21,653 nt of DNA from NCBI GenBank assembly GCA_003646505.1, contig QMKT01000007.1:1-21653 (forward strand), written 5' to 3'. Both the position numbers and the translations under genes were made by a program. Positions 1 to 7,991 of this stretch are shown here, one piece after another. Origin of the DNA: Campylobacterota bacterium (lineage in GTDB: Bacteria; Campylobacterota; Campylobacteria; Campylobacterales; Sulfurovaceae). Each line of letters starts with the position of its first letter. Position 1 is the stretch's first letter. The notes under the pieces are model-generated. The model was not told the origin of the DNA and ran no database searches. It saw nothing but the letters and a program-made list of their open reading frames with translations.

Positions 1-131
1 ATCTTTTCAAAACCTTCAGGGAAAAAGAGGGGTGTTTTCGCAAGGTCAACGTCTTGCTGTGTAAATTTTTTAGATTCATTTACCGGTGGTGCCGGCGCAT
101 TTTTAGGGGTGGTTTTTACTGATTTAATCAT
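1..131 (-). CDS. Unrecognised protein, N-terminal fragment (runs off left edge)
   Basis: An open frame on the minus strand enters from the left edge; about 43 N-terminal residues are visible. They begin MIKSVKTTPKNAPAPP and continue with a polar stretch and TPLFFPEGFEK, so a short basic, proline/alanine-rich and probably flexible N-terminus leads into a folded domain that lies outside the window. No signal peptide or membrane segment is visible. Two in-frame ATGs are possible: 129-131, preceded by a weak GGA at usable spacing, and 162-164, preceded by CCCCTG with no ribosome-binding site. I prefer 131 but not firmly. An in-frame TAA lies about 15 nt upstream of the 164 start, so the gene cannot begin much further up. 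I do not recognise the family. Divergent from polA; see the leader element at 168-247. Confidence 0.6.
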   Translation of the reverse strand, partial: MIKSVKTTPKNAPAPPVNESKKFTQQDVDLAKTPLFFPEGFEK

Positions 132-167
132 TCTTCTATATCCATATGTTTGGGATGCAATCATCAG

Positions 168-247
168 GGGTTCACGTTAGTCTACTTCATCAATGATATA
201 AAGTGTTCATGTGAGTAACCCAGCTATCTTTGCAGACAGTTTGGCTT
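168..247 (-). promoter_or_regulatory. Candidate structured 5' leader of the leftward gene
   Basis: On the minus strand a -10-like TATACT (258-253) would start a transcript near 247. That RNA can form a hairpin CTGTCT-GCAA-AGATAG (239-234 with 229-224, one G-U pair, GNRA-type loop). Just downstream, GGGTT-ACT-CAC (221-211) can pair with GTGAACCC (175-168), giving 8 bp with a 3-nt bulge, ending 3 nt before the upstream ATG. GGTT (220-217) could instead pair with AGCC (246-243) around the first hairpin, so two mutually exclusive folds exist. This is seen by pairing alone; no known riboswitch class is matched in full. Confidence 0.3.
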
Positions 248-306
248 TATCTAGTATAGTACAAAAGAATAACATCATATATATTAATGCAAAGTTAATC
301 ACTCAA

Positions 307-350
307 TATAATTATTATGAAAGTATTTCTAAAAGAGAATAGGCTAAAAT
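307..350 (+). promoter_or_regulatory. Likely polA promoter region
   Basis: Two -10-like hexamers precede polA: TATAAT at 307-312 and TAAAAT at 345-350. Neither has a convincing TTGACA at the right distance, which is normal for sigma-70 promoters in Campylobacterota. The nearer one would give a leader of roughly 15 nt. The rest of 165-371 is AT-rich and holds no supported gene. Confidence 0.35.
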
Positions 351-371
351 ACATAAAAAACTAGGCTTATT

Positions 372-3059
372 TTGAAAACTATCACAATTATAGATACCTT
401 TGGTTTCTTCTTCCGTTCTTATTTTGCACTTCCCCCTTTACGTAATTCTGAAGGATTCCCAACAGGATTACTTACAGGATTTGCCAACTTGGTACATGCT
501 TTGCATCGTGATCACAGTACGGATTATTTGGTTTTTGCTTTAGATGCCAAGGGAAAGACATTTAGAAATGACATCTACCCGGAATATAAAGCAAATCGTG
601 ACCCTGCACCTGATGACCTTGTCAAACAACTTCCTATTGCCATAGAGTGGATAGAGGAGATGGGCTTTGCCAATCTTTCACGTGAAGGATTTGAAGCAGA
701 TGATGTTATCACAACAGTGACAAAGTTTGCTAAAGAAAAAGGCATGAAAGTCCGCATAGTCTCACATGATAAAGATCTTTATCAGATGATAGAAGATGGC
801 AAAGTAGAGATGTATGATTCTGTGAAGCGTGCAGTGGTAGATGAGCAGGCCTGTGTCGATAAATTTGGTGTGAGACCGCAAGATTTTATCAATTTTCAAG
901 CCATACTTGGAGACTCTTCCGATAATGTCCCTGGCGTAAAAGGCATAGGAAAAGTAGGGGCGTCTAAGCTCATTAACCAGTACCATACACTTGAGGCCAT
1001 CTATGATGACTTGGAAAACTGTGGTACTCCTCGTATACAAAATCTTCTTTTAGAGAGTAAAGAGAAAGCTTTTTTATCACGTGAACTTGTCACGATGAGA
1101 ACAGATGTTTTTAAAGATGTCGATGTTGAAAGTTTTGTGTTTGAAAATAAGAATTATCTTTCCTGCCTGCTTGAAGAGTTTGAACATTATGAGATGAAAC
1201 AAGCGATAAAAAAGGCACAGGTTGGCATGGAAGAGATAGTGGTTGAGACTGCAAAACCTAAAAAAGCGACACTTTCCTTTGAATCTGTGACATTAGACAG
1301 TAAAGAAAAGTTAGACAAAGTGATAGAAGGCATAGATACCGATGCTGTCGTTGCATTCGATACTGAAACGACAGGCCTAGATACCAAAGTAGCCAAAATG
1401 GTAGGATATTCATTTTGTTTTGATGTGCATAAGGCCTATTATGTACCTGTCGGACACAGTTATTTGGGTGTGGAAGATCAGGTAAGTTTGGAAGATGCCT
1501 TAGCTGCGCTGAAAAAACTGCTGAAACATCAGATAGTCGGACAAAATTTAAAGTTTGATTTCTCTTTACTTTTTAACCAGTATGATTTTTCACCTGTCGT
1601 ACCTTATGCAGATACGATGATCATGGCCTGGCTTTCAAACCCCGGAACAAAAGTGGGATTGGATACTTTAGCAAAACAGTATTTTAAATATGAGATGAAA
1701 CCGTTTAAAGAGATGGTAAAAAAAGGTGAAGACTTTTCAGCTGTTGCCATATCTGATGCAACATTTTATGCGGCAGAAGATGCATGGATGACTTTCCTGC
1801 TTTATGGTGCTATCAAAAAGAAGATGGAACTCTCTTCTTTAACCCATCTTCTGCGTGAAGCGAAAAATGTAGAGTATCCATTTATGACTGTGCTCATGCG
1901 CATGGAACGTTTAGGTATCAAGATAGACCCCTCAGTGCTTTTAAAACTCCAAAAAACACTTTCTGAAGACTTGAAGACATTAACCGATGAGATATATACA
2001 TTGTCTGAGTCTGAGTTTAACATCAAATCACCTAAACAACTCGGAGAGATACTTTTTCAAAAATTAGGCCTAAAAGGCGGTAAGAAAACAAAGACAGGAT
2101 ACAGTACGAATGAAGCTGTACTTTCAGGACTGCTTGGTGAGCACCCTGTGATCGAAAAGATACTTTCCTATCGAGAATATCAAAAAATACTCTCGACCTA
2201 TGTAGATCCATTGTTAAAGTTGGCAAATGCAGATGATGAGAGTCGTATCTATACCTCTTTTGGACAGACAGGAACGGCTACGGGTCGTCTCTCCTCGCGT
2301 GATCCTAACTTACAGAACATTCCGGTACGCTCTGCTTTAGGACGTTCTGTAAGAGAGGCATTTATAGCTAAAGAGGGTTATAAACTGGTCTCTATAGATT
2401 ATTCTCAAATAGAGTTGCGTCTACTTGCACACTTTTCAAAAGATGCGGCACTCCTTGAAGCTTTTAATACAGGTGTAGATATCCACTTGGCTACATCAAC
2501 GATACTGTTTGGTGAAGAAAAAGCGAAAGAGAAAAGAAGCTTTGCAAAGTCTGTGAACTTTGGACTTCTTTACGGAATGGGTCCTAAGAAACTCTCTGAT
2601 GAACTTGGCATTAGCACGGGTGAGGCCAAAGAGATCATCACCAACTATTTTGCATCATTTCCAACAGTGAAGAACTTTTTGGAAGGCATACAGGAACGCG
2701 TGAAGATAGACGGTTATGTAGAGACCATCTTAAAAAGAAGACGTATTTTTGACTATGAAGCAGCAAATGGTATGCAAAAAGCAGCCTTTATGCGTGAGTC
2801 AGTAAACACTGTTTTTCAAGGTTCAGCAGCAGACCTCATAAAACTCTCTATGAATCAGATAGATGCTATGATAGCCGATGAAAACCTTGATGCTTTCATG
2901 CTCTTACAGATCCACGATGAACTCATCTTCGAAGTCAAAGAAGAGAAAGTAGAAGCGCTTAGTAAACGTTTTGTGCATACCATGGAAAATGTCCTGGAGC
3001 TTGACGTACCCTTGGAGTGTTCTGTTTCTGTGGGTGACTCTTGGGGTGAGTTAAAGTAA
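372..3059 (+). CDS. polA: DNA polymerase I
   Basis: Full-length 895-residue family A repair and replication polymerase that removes Okazaki primers and fills gaps. Three domains are visible. The 5'-3' nuclease (about 1-280) starts TIIDTFGFFFRSY and carries the metal-site stretch GDSSDNVPGVKGIGK. The 3'-5' proofreading domain (about 315-490) keeps DTET at D330/E332, NLKFD with D396, and Y466...D470, so all three exonuclease motifs look intact. The polymerase domain (about 500-895) has TGRLSSRDPNLQNIPVR, motif A DYSQIELR (D676), the O-helix region RSFAKSVNFGLLYGM and motif C HDE at 848-850. The start is TTG: it begins exactly at the family N-terminus, has AGG at 363-365 about 6 nt ahead, and no in-frame ATG lies nearby. 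Monocistronic by spacing. Confidence 0.97.
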   Translation: MKTITIIDTFGFFFRSYFALPPLRNSEGFPTGLLTGFANLVHALHRDHSTDYLVFALDAKGKTFRNDIYPEYKANRDPAPDDLVKQLPIAIEWIEEMGFANLSREGFEADDVITTVTKFAKEKGMKVRIVSHDKDLYQMIEDGKVEMYDSVKRAVVDEQACVDKFGVRPQDFINFQAILGDSSDNVPGVKGIGKVGASKLINQYHTLEAIYDDLENCGTPRIQNLLLESKEKAFLSRELVTMRTDVFKDVDVESFVFENKNYLSCLLEEFEHYEMKQAIKKAQVGMEEIVVETAKPKKATLSFESVTLDSKEKLDKVIEGIDTDAVVAFDTETTGLDTKVAKMVGYSFCFDVHKAYYVPVGHSYLGVEDQVSLEDALAALKKLLKHQIVGQNLKFDFSLLFNQYDFSPVVPYADTMIMAWLSNPGTKVGLDTLAKQYFKYEMKPFKEMVKKGEDFSAVAISDATFYAAEDAWMTFLLYGAIKKKMELSSLTHLLREAKNVEYPFMTVLMRMERLGIKIDPSVLLKLQKTLSEDLKTLTDEIYTLSESEFNIKSPKQLGEILFQKLGLKGGKKTKTGYSTNEAVLSGLLGEHPVIEKILSYREYQKILSTYVDPLLKLANADDESRIYTSFGQTGTATGRLSSRDPNLQNIPVRSALGRSVREAFIAKEGYKLVSIDYSQIELRLLAHFSKDAALLEAFNTGVDIHLATSTILFGEEKAKEKRSFAKSVNFGLLYGMGPKKLSDELGISTGEAKEIITNYFASFPTVKNFLEGIQERVKIDGYVETILKRRRIFDYEAANGMQKAAFMRESVNTVFQGSAADLIKLSMNQIDAMIADENLDAFMLLQIHDELIFEVKEEKVEALSKRFVHTMENVLELDVPLECSVSVGDSWGELK

Positions 3060-3129
3060 CACTCCATGCTGATTTATTTATAATAAGAGATAAATAATCC
3101 CAATTAACATGGGGTTAGCAAACATCGGC

Positions 3130-3157
3130 TATAATCTTTGATATTATGATACAAGGA
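3130..3157 (+). promoter_or_regulatory. ccsBA promoter and ribosome-binding site
   Basis: A perfect TATAAT lies at 3130-3135 and a second -10-like TATTAT follows about 12 nt later; no clear -35 is seen. The ribosome-binding site is AAGGA at 3153-3157, 8 nt before the ATG at 3166. The 106-nt gap after polA also has a weak hairpin (AATCCC/GGGGTT) with no T-run, so a polA terminator is not certain. Confidence 0.4.
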
Positions 3158-3165
3158 TATAGGGA

Positions 3166-6100
3166 ATGAAACATATTTTTTCCATGAAAATGGCAGTGTT
3201 GATGTTGTTTTTGTTTGGTGCATTGGTTGCTGCCGCAACGTTTATAGAAAATGACTATGGTACACAAACTGCACAGGCACTCATCTATAAAGCACAATGG
3301 TTTGAGGTATTCCTTGCCTATTTTGTAGCTATATTGGTCTATCAGATCATCAAGTCTAAGTCTTATAAGACAAAACCCTCTGTGTTTCTTTTCCACTTTT
3401 CTTTTCTTGTCATTGCCATTGGTGCTCTTGTCACACGTTATATTGGTTATGAAGGTGTGATGCACATCCGTGAAGGTGCGGCTAGTTCTTCTATGGTTTC
3501 TGCTGAGAAAGTATTGCAGATGCATGTGGTTAAAGGTGAAAAAAGTGCGACTCTCGAAGAGGCACTCTTTTTCTCAAGTATGACTGCTAATAGTATGAAT
3601 TATAAAGTTGATATGGATGATAAAGAGGTAAAAGTAGAACTTTTAGAGTATTTTCCTACAGCACATCAAGAACTTATTTCTGTTAAAGAAGGCGGGAAAA
3701 AGATACTTCAACTTAAGATATCTAGTGGAAAAAGGGGTGAGTTCTACTACATAACAGATGGTGAAAGAAAAGACTTTGGAAGCTTTTATGTTGGCTACAA
3801 TGTAGATGCTTTAACAGATAAACCTACTTTTCTTATAAAAGATGATGGTGATACTTTGAAACTGAATTTCCCGTTTATCGTTAAAACTTTGAATATGAAT
3901 GACAAAAGCTCAGGAGAACTTAAAGGGGGCGATAATGTTTTCAAAAACAGAATGCTGTACCAATTTGGATCCAATGCTATTGTGTTAAAGGATATACATA
4001 AAAATGCATCACTTATATGGGATTCACATGACATTAAAACACAAAGTGGAAAACCAGAGTTCATGAGATGGAAGGTATCTGTAGGTGATAAAAGCAAGAC
4101 AGTCATTACCCAGCCATTTAGCGGCAGACAAGGACGTACAGAGCATATAGAGCTTGATGGTGTGCATGTCGATATGCGAATAGGTGCGAAGATCATAGAT
4201 GTACCGTTTGAGATCAAGCTTGTGGACTTTAAACTTGAGCGTTACCCTGGTTCGATGACGCCATCATCTTACTCCAGTGATGTAGTACTTATAGATAAAG
4301 AGCAAAATATTAACATGCCATACAAGATCTATATGAACCACATTTTAGACCATAGAAATTACCGTTTCTTCCAATCCTCATACGATCAAGATGAGAAAGG
4401 AACTGTACTTTCTGTAAACCATGACCCTGGAACATGGCCAACATACATAGGGTATATACTTCTTACACTTGGAATGATATGGAATCTTTTCTCCCCATCA
4501 AGCAGATTTAGAAAGCTTCTTAAAAATACAAGGAAGTTACAGTCAGGTGTTGCTGCATTTGTAATGATAGCACTTATGGCTTTTGCCCCACATAACCTCA
4601 ATGCAGCTTCACCTAATATAGATGAAGGGCTACTTGAGAGAATACAGTCTTATGACAAAATGCATACACGTAATTTTGGTAAGTTAGCGGTACAGGATCA
4701 TCAGGGACGTATGAAACCTATGGATACTGTGGCACATGATGTGATAGCAAAAGTTACAGGAAGATCTGCACTTTACAATGTTGAACCGACACAAATGCTG
4801 CTTGGAATGATCATGCAACCAGAACTTTACCAATCTGTGCCTATGGTCAAAATAGGGCATAAAAAAATAGCAGTGATATTGGGATTGCCAGAAAGTGAAA
4901 AGTTTGCGAGATTTTCTGATTTCTTTACCAAGGGTGAGGGGTCTTATAAAATATTTGATGCAGTCACAGAGGCAAGTAAGAAAAAGCCTCTTGAAAAGTC
5001 ACAGTACGACAAAGAGCTTATAAAAATCGATGAGAGAGTCAATGTTGCATTTATGGCATACCAGGGTTCGCTTTTACGTATCTATCCTAAACCAAATGAT
5101 GTGAGTAACAAGTGGATGGCACCGATGGATGCTATTAAGGAGTATCCACAAAAAGAAGGTGAAGAGGTACGTATCAGTATTGCTGCCTACTTCCAAAAGA
5201 TCGCAGAGGGTTTAAAAACAGGAAACTGGGCAAATGCGAACATTGCTTTAAGAGGCATACGTAATTACCAGGAGAAGTATGGTTCAGAAGTGATCCCTTC
5301 TCAAGATCGTATAGATATGGAGATCAAATACAATAAGTTTGGACTCTTTGGAAAACTGGTTCCTCTGTACCTACTTTTAGGGCTTATTCTTTTGATCTTA
5401 GCATTTATTAATGTGATCAAACCAGCCTTCCCTATGAAGTGGATCATGCGTGTAGCCATTGCAGTACTGGTCTTTGGGTTTGCTATGCATATTGTAGGGC
5501 TTGGTATCCGTTGGTACATTGCAGATCATGCACCATGGTCAAATGCCTATGAGTCCATCGTATTTATCGCAGCATCTACTGTATTTGCAGGGATTGTCTT
5601 GGCAAGACGCTCACCTTTTGCGTTAGCAGGAACAGCGATACTCGCGGGTATCACTATGGGTGTGGCACATATGAACTTCATCAACCCAGAGATCACAAAC
5701 CTTGTACCGGTACTTAAATCTTACTGGCTTATGATTCATGTTGCTACGATCATCTCTGGAGATGGTTTCTTTGGACTAGGATCGATCTTATCTTTTTTAG
5801 TATTGATACTTTATATCTTAAGAGGTAAAGGCAACGATAACATCGACCGTTCCATTAAAGAGCTTACCAACCTTTCAGAAATGTCACTCATCATAGGACT
5901 TTTCCTTCTTACGATAGGAAACTTCCTTGGCGGTGTCTGGGCAAATGAATCTTGGGGACGTTACTGGGGTTGGGATGCAAAAGAGACTTGGGCGGCTGTA
6001 ACCATCCTCATCTATGCAGTAGTACTGCACTTAAGATTTATACCGGCATTGAAGTCAAACTTCATTTACAATGCAGCATCTACATGGGCATACTCAACAG

Positions 6101-6255
6101 TACTTATGACATACTTTGGAGTAAACTATTATCTTTCAGGACTTCACTCATATGCAGCCGGAGATCCTGTGCCTATCCCTATGTGGATCTACTATGCAGT
6201 AGCAGGACTCTTTGTCTTGACCGTGCTTGCAGCTAGAAACAGAAAACTTAAATAG
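3166..6255 (+). CDS. ccsBA: Cytochrome c synthase CcsBA (fused ResB-ResC, System II)
   Basis: 1029-residue inner-membrane protein that exports haem and joins it to CXXCH motifs of apocytochromes c in the periplasm. Three N-terminal membrane helices (about 9-95) are followed by a long periplasmic ResB-like domain, a helix pair near 425-480 (the second ends PHNLNAA, resembling an internal signal), a second large periplasmic segment, then a C-terminal CcsA/ResC membrane block. The haem-handling WWD signature WGRYWGWDAKETW sits at 930-942. Histidines at 77, 858, 955 and 994 fit the four conserved haem-ligand positions: as I recall the Helicobacter hepaticus numbering (77, 761, 858, 897), spacings of 97 and 39 residues are reproduced exactly, so the roughly 97 additional residues fall between the first two histidines. 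Fusion is usual in this phylum. Implies a c-type cytochrome respiratory chain. Confidence 0.95.
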   Translation: MKHIFSMKMAVLMLFLFGALVAAATFIENDYGTQTAQALIYKAQWFEVFLAYFVAILVYQIIKSKSYKTKPSVFLFHFSFLVIAIGALVTRYIGYEGVMHIREGAASSSMVSAEKVLQMHVVKGEKSATLEEALFFSSMTANSMNYKVDMDDKEVKVELLEYFPTAHQELISVKEGGKKILQLKISSGKRGEFYYITDGERKDFGSFYVGYNVDALTDKPTFLIKDDGDTLKLNFPFIVKTLNMNDKSSGELKGGDNVFKNRMLYQFGSNAIVLKDIHKNASLIWDSHDIKTQSGKPEFMRWKVSVGDKSKTVITQPFSGRQGRTEHIELDGVHVDMRIGAKIIDVPFEIKLVDFKLERYPGSMTPSSYSSDVVLIDKEQNINMPYKIYMNHILDHRNYRFFQSSYDQDEKGTVLSVNHDPGTWPTYIGYILLTLGMIWNLFSPSSRFRKLLKNTRKLQSGVAAFVMIALMAFAPHNLNAASPNIDEGLLERIQSYDKMHTRNFGKLAVQDHQGRMKPMDTVAHDVIAKVTGRSALYNVEPTQMLLGMIMQPELYQSVPMVKIGHKKIAVILGLPESEKFARFSDFFTKGEGSYKIFDAVTEASKKKPLEKSQYDKELIKIDERVNVAFMAYQGSLLRIYPKPNDVSNKWMAPMDAIKEYPQKEGEEVRISIAAYFQKIAEGLKTGNWANANIALRGIRNYQEKYGSEVIPSQDRIDMEIKYNKFGLFGKLVPLYLLLGLILLILAFINVIKPAFPMKWIMRVAIAVLVFGFAMHIVGLGIRWYIADHAPWSNAYESIVFIAASTVFAGIVLARRSPFALAGTAILAGITMGVAHMNFINPEITNLVPVLKSYWLMIHVATIISGDGFFGLGSILSFLVLILYILRGKGNDNIDRSIKELTNLSEMSLIIGLFLLTIGNFLGGVWANESWGRYWGWDAKETWAAVTILIYAVVLHLRFIPALKSNFIYNAASTWAYSTVLMTYFGVNYYLSGLHSYAAGDPVPIPMWIYYAVAGLFVLTVLAARNRKLK

Positions 6256-6267
6256 TACTTCTTTTAA

Positions 6268-6289
6268 AACGTGAGGGCTCCCTCGCGTT
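6268..6289 (+). terminator. Probable terminator after ccsBA
   Basis: Nine-pair stem AACGTGAGG (6268-6276) with CCTCGCGTT (6281-6289), one G-U pair, 4-nt loop, 12 nt after the ccsBA stop. The T-rich stretch follows only after about 12 nt, so it may be a weak intrinsic terminator or an RNA 3'-end stabiliser. Confidence 0.5.
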
Positions 6290-6320
6290 ACTTCAAAATT
6301 CTTTTTATATTTATCTTCTA

Positions 6321-6359
6321 TTGACAAAAACTTGACATTTATTTAGTATCATGTTTATC
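6321..6359 (+). promoter_or_regulatory. Strong sigma-70-type promoter with two -35 boxes
   Basis: Two perfect TTGACA hexamers lie at 6321-6326 and 6332-6337. The first is followed after 17 nt by TAGTAT (6344-6349); the second after 16 nt by TTTATC (6354-6359). Perfect -35 boxes are rare in this window, so this site stands out. It drives the microprotein gene at 6379. Confidence 0.55.
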
Positions 6360-6378
6360 AATTAAAAGGAGCAAAAAA

Positions 6379-6483
6379 ATGTGGAATATACGAGACAGAA
6401 TTATAAATGATGATAGACTTTTACCAATTATGTTAGGTGTATATACAGTATACATTTCTGCTGTTTTACTCTATAGATTGTAA
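6379..6483 (+). CDS. Small single-pass membrane protein, 34 residues
   Basis: ATG at 6379, stop TAA at 6481-6483. An ideal AAAAGGAG ribosome-binding site lies 8-9 nt upstream, and a promoter with two consensus -35 boxes lies just before it. The product starts MWNIRDRIINDDR, a charged amphipathic head, and then has about 20 mostly hydrophobic residues (LLPIMLGVYTVYISAVLLY) ending in R-L: one membrane helix, probably with the N-terminus in the cytoplasm. Strong independent expression signals make it much more credible than a chance small frame. No family is recognised; small membrane subunits or regulators of respiratory complexes look like this, but that is inference only. A hairpin follows 5 nt after the stop. 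Confidence 0.65.
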   Translation: MWNIRDRIINDDRLLPIMLGVYTVYISAVLLYRL

Positions 6484-6508
6484 GAAAACTCCCGGTATAG
6501 ATCGGGAG
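6482..6508 (-). terminator. Intrinsic terminator for the surE-tcdA-like operon
   Basis: Stem CTCCCGGT (6489-6496) with ATCGGGAG (6501-6508), one G-U pair and loop ATAG. Read leftward it is followed by TTTTCTT, a proper U-tract, 26 nt after the TcdA-like stop. Read rightward it directly follows the microprotein stop but lacks a T-run, so it may only cap that transcript. Confidence 0.75.
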
Positions 6509-6534
6509 ATAAAAAGTAATACACTTACTCACTA

Positions 6535-7170
6535 TTATTTTATTATCTTCTTTATCGCTTCAGAACAAACTGTTAATCCAACTGCACCTGTTACTGCAAC
6601 ACAAGAACCTTTCTCTTTGCATTTGTCTTCTTCGGGAGAAAAGACCACTAAAAAATTTCTGTCAAACTTTGCTTTTTTAAGTTCATTGCGTATCTTACGT
6701 GCGAGGGCATCGCCATGGGTTTTCCAGATGGAAGCCACTTCTATTTTGTTTGTATCATAGCGTTTGGCTGAACCCAGAGCCATAATGAGTTTTTTGTAAC
6801 ACTTTTTGGCTACTTCTATTTTGACTTTTGTTGTGTCTGCTGCATCTATGACAAGGTCATAAGGATCAAAGTCAAATGCTGCTACCCATGCCATATCCAT
6901 ACGTTGATTGATGATCTTTACACCAGGGTAAAGCGTTTGAAGTTTTTCTACTTTTACTTCACCTACAGCCTCAGAACCTATCTGTCTGTTTTGATTGGTC
7001 TCATCAAAGATATCAAAATCAAGAATGGTAATGTCAGAGACTCCAGAACGGTAAAGACAGTCCAGGGCATAAGATCCAACACCCCCAACACCCAATATAA
7101 GTATCTTGGATCTTTGTAGTTTCTCAAAGTCAGCATCTCCGAAGAGCATACGACAACGTTCAAATCTCAT
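6535..7170 (-). CDS. ThiF/MoeB/HesA-family E1-like enzyme, TcdA type
   Basis: Predicted ATP-dependent adenylating enzyme; the closest match by eye is TcdA (CsdL), which dehydrates t6A37 in tRNA to the cyclic form. The Rossmann nucleotide motif GVGGVGS is at about 27-33, followed by DFDIFDETNQNRQ, matching the D...N-x-x-R ATP/Mg signature of the family, and DAADTTKVK in the position of the conserved catalytic-site Asp. Cysteines near the C-terminus (DKCKEKGSC) and at AVGLTVCSEA are visible, but I cannot assign a catalytic one. At 211 residues it is shorter than E. coli TcdA (about 268). I choose the ATG at 7170 because GGA sits about 7 nt upstream; an in-frame ATG at 7182 would overlap surE and has its AGGA directly against the start. 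Second gene of an operon with surE, 2 nt apart. Confidence 0.85.
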   Translation of the reverse strand: MRFERCRMLFGDADFEKLQRSKILILGVGGVGSYALDCLYRSGVSDITILDFDIFDETNQNRQIGSEAVGEVKVEKLQTLYPGVKIINQRMDMAWVAAFDFDPYDLVIDAADTTKVKIEVAKKCYKKLIMALGSAKRYDTNKIEVASIWKTHGDALARKIRNELKKAKFDRNFLVVFSPEEDKCKEKGSCVAVTGAVGLTVCSEAIKKIIK

Positions 7171-7172
7171 GC

Positions 7173-7961
7173 TTAGATCCATTCCTGTAAAGCACTAATA
7201 TCATCATGTGAGGTCATATCAAGATGCACTGGGGTAATGGATACATAATTGTCATTTATCGCCTCAAAATCAGTCACGTGTCCTTTTGTTTCCATCCATT
7301 CCAGTCTTGGCAGTCCTATCCAGTAGTACTCAGCACCTCTTGGGTTATGATGTACTTCTGCGTGGAAACCGTACTTTTTATTGCCTGCACGGGTGACTTT
7401 GAATCCTTTACATTGCGAAGAGGGAATAGGAGGGATATTGACATTGAGAAATTTACGTTCAGGCAGGGGAAACTCATCTGAGAAGATCTTTTTGACCAGA
7501 GAAAGGATACTCTCCTGTGCCAACTGATAACCATAATTCCTAATGCTCTCTCCATCACTTCTATAGACTTGTGAGATGGCTATGGCAGGGATACCTTGAA
7601 GTACGGCTTCCATAGCAGCAGATGCGGTTCCAGAGTAGGTGATATCTTCACCCATATTTGCACCTATGTTGATACCTGAAATAACAATATCAGGTTTTTC
7701 ATCTTCTTTAAAAAGTTTATTTAGTGAGAGAAAGATACAGTCAGTGGGGGTACCGTCATCAAGTTTGTAAAAGTCTTCTTTGAGTTCTACAAAATGTAAT
7801 GGTCTAGTCAGTGTCAATGAGTGTCCACAGGCAGACTTTTCGGTTGTAGGCGCAACAACGGTAACATGCCCTAAAGGTTTGAGTGCTTCAACGAGTGCTA
7901 AAAGTCCTTTAGAGTCAAAGCCATCATCATTGGTGATTAATATTTTTTTTATTCTTGTCAT
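7173..7961 (-). CDS. surE: 5'/3'-nucleotidase SurE
   Basis: 262-residue metal-dependent phosphatase that hydrolyses nucleoside 5'- and 3'-monophosphates and is linked to stress survival. The N-terminal ITNDDGF motif gives the metal-binding pair D12/D13, with further expected ligands at S43 (EKSACGHS) and N98 in SGINIGANMG. The following GEDITYSGTASAAMEA is the typical SurE core helix. Length agrees with the family (about 250-270). The ATG at 7961 begins right at the conserved first strand; only a weak AAAAG precedes it. First gene of a two-gene operon with the TcdA-like enzyme; the upstream MORN gene ends only 30 nt away, so it may be read through from there. Confidence 0.96.
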   Translation of the reverse strand: MTRIKKILITNDDGFDSKGLLALVEALKPLGHVTVVAPTTEKSACGHSLTLTRPLHFVELKEDFYKLDDGTPTDCIFLSLNKLFKEDEKPDIVISGINIGANMGEDITYSGTASAAMEAVLQGIPAIAISQVYRSDGESIRNYGYQLAQESILSLVKKIFSDEFPLPERKFLNVNIPPIPSSQCKGFKVTRAGNKKYGFHAEVHHNPRGAEYYWIGLPRLEWMETKGHVTDFEAINDNYVSITPVHLDMTSHDDISALQEWI

Positions 7962-7991
7962 TCTTTTACTTTGTTTGTGATTTTTCTACTA

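Noticed and set aside
176..260. Complete c-di-GMP-I riboswitch
   Set aside because: Only fragments of the 3' core are recalled; the GCAAACC/P2 half is absent and the predicted transcript starts after where it should be.
3066..3116. Terminator after polA
   Set aside because: The AATCCC/GGGGTT and ATTTAT/ATAAAT pairings are short and lack a T-run.
5952..6236. Rightward 94-residue frame
   Set aside because: Lies entirely within the conserved WWD region of ccsBA in another frame.
6437..6760. Rightward 107-residue frame
   Set aside because: Overlaps the microprotein's end, the terminator hairpin and the TcdA-like gene antisense; no ribosome-binding site.
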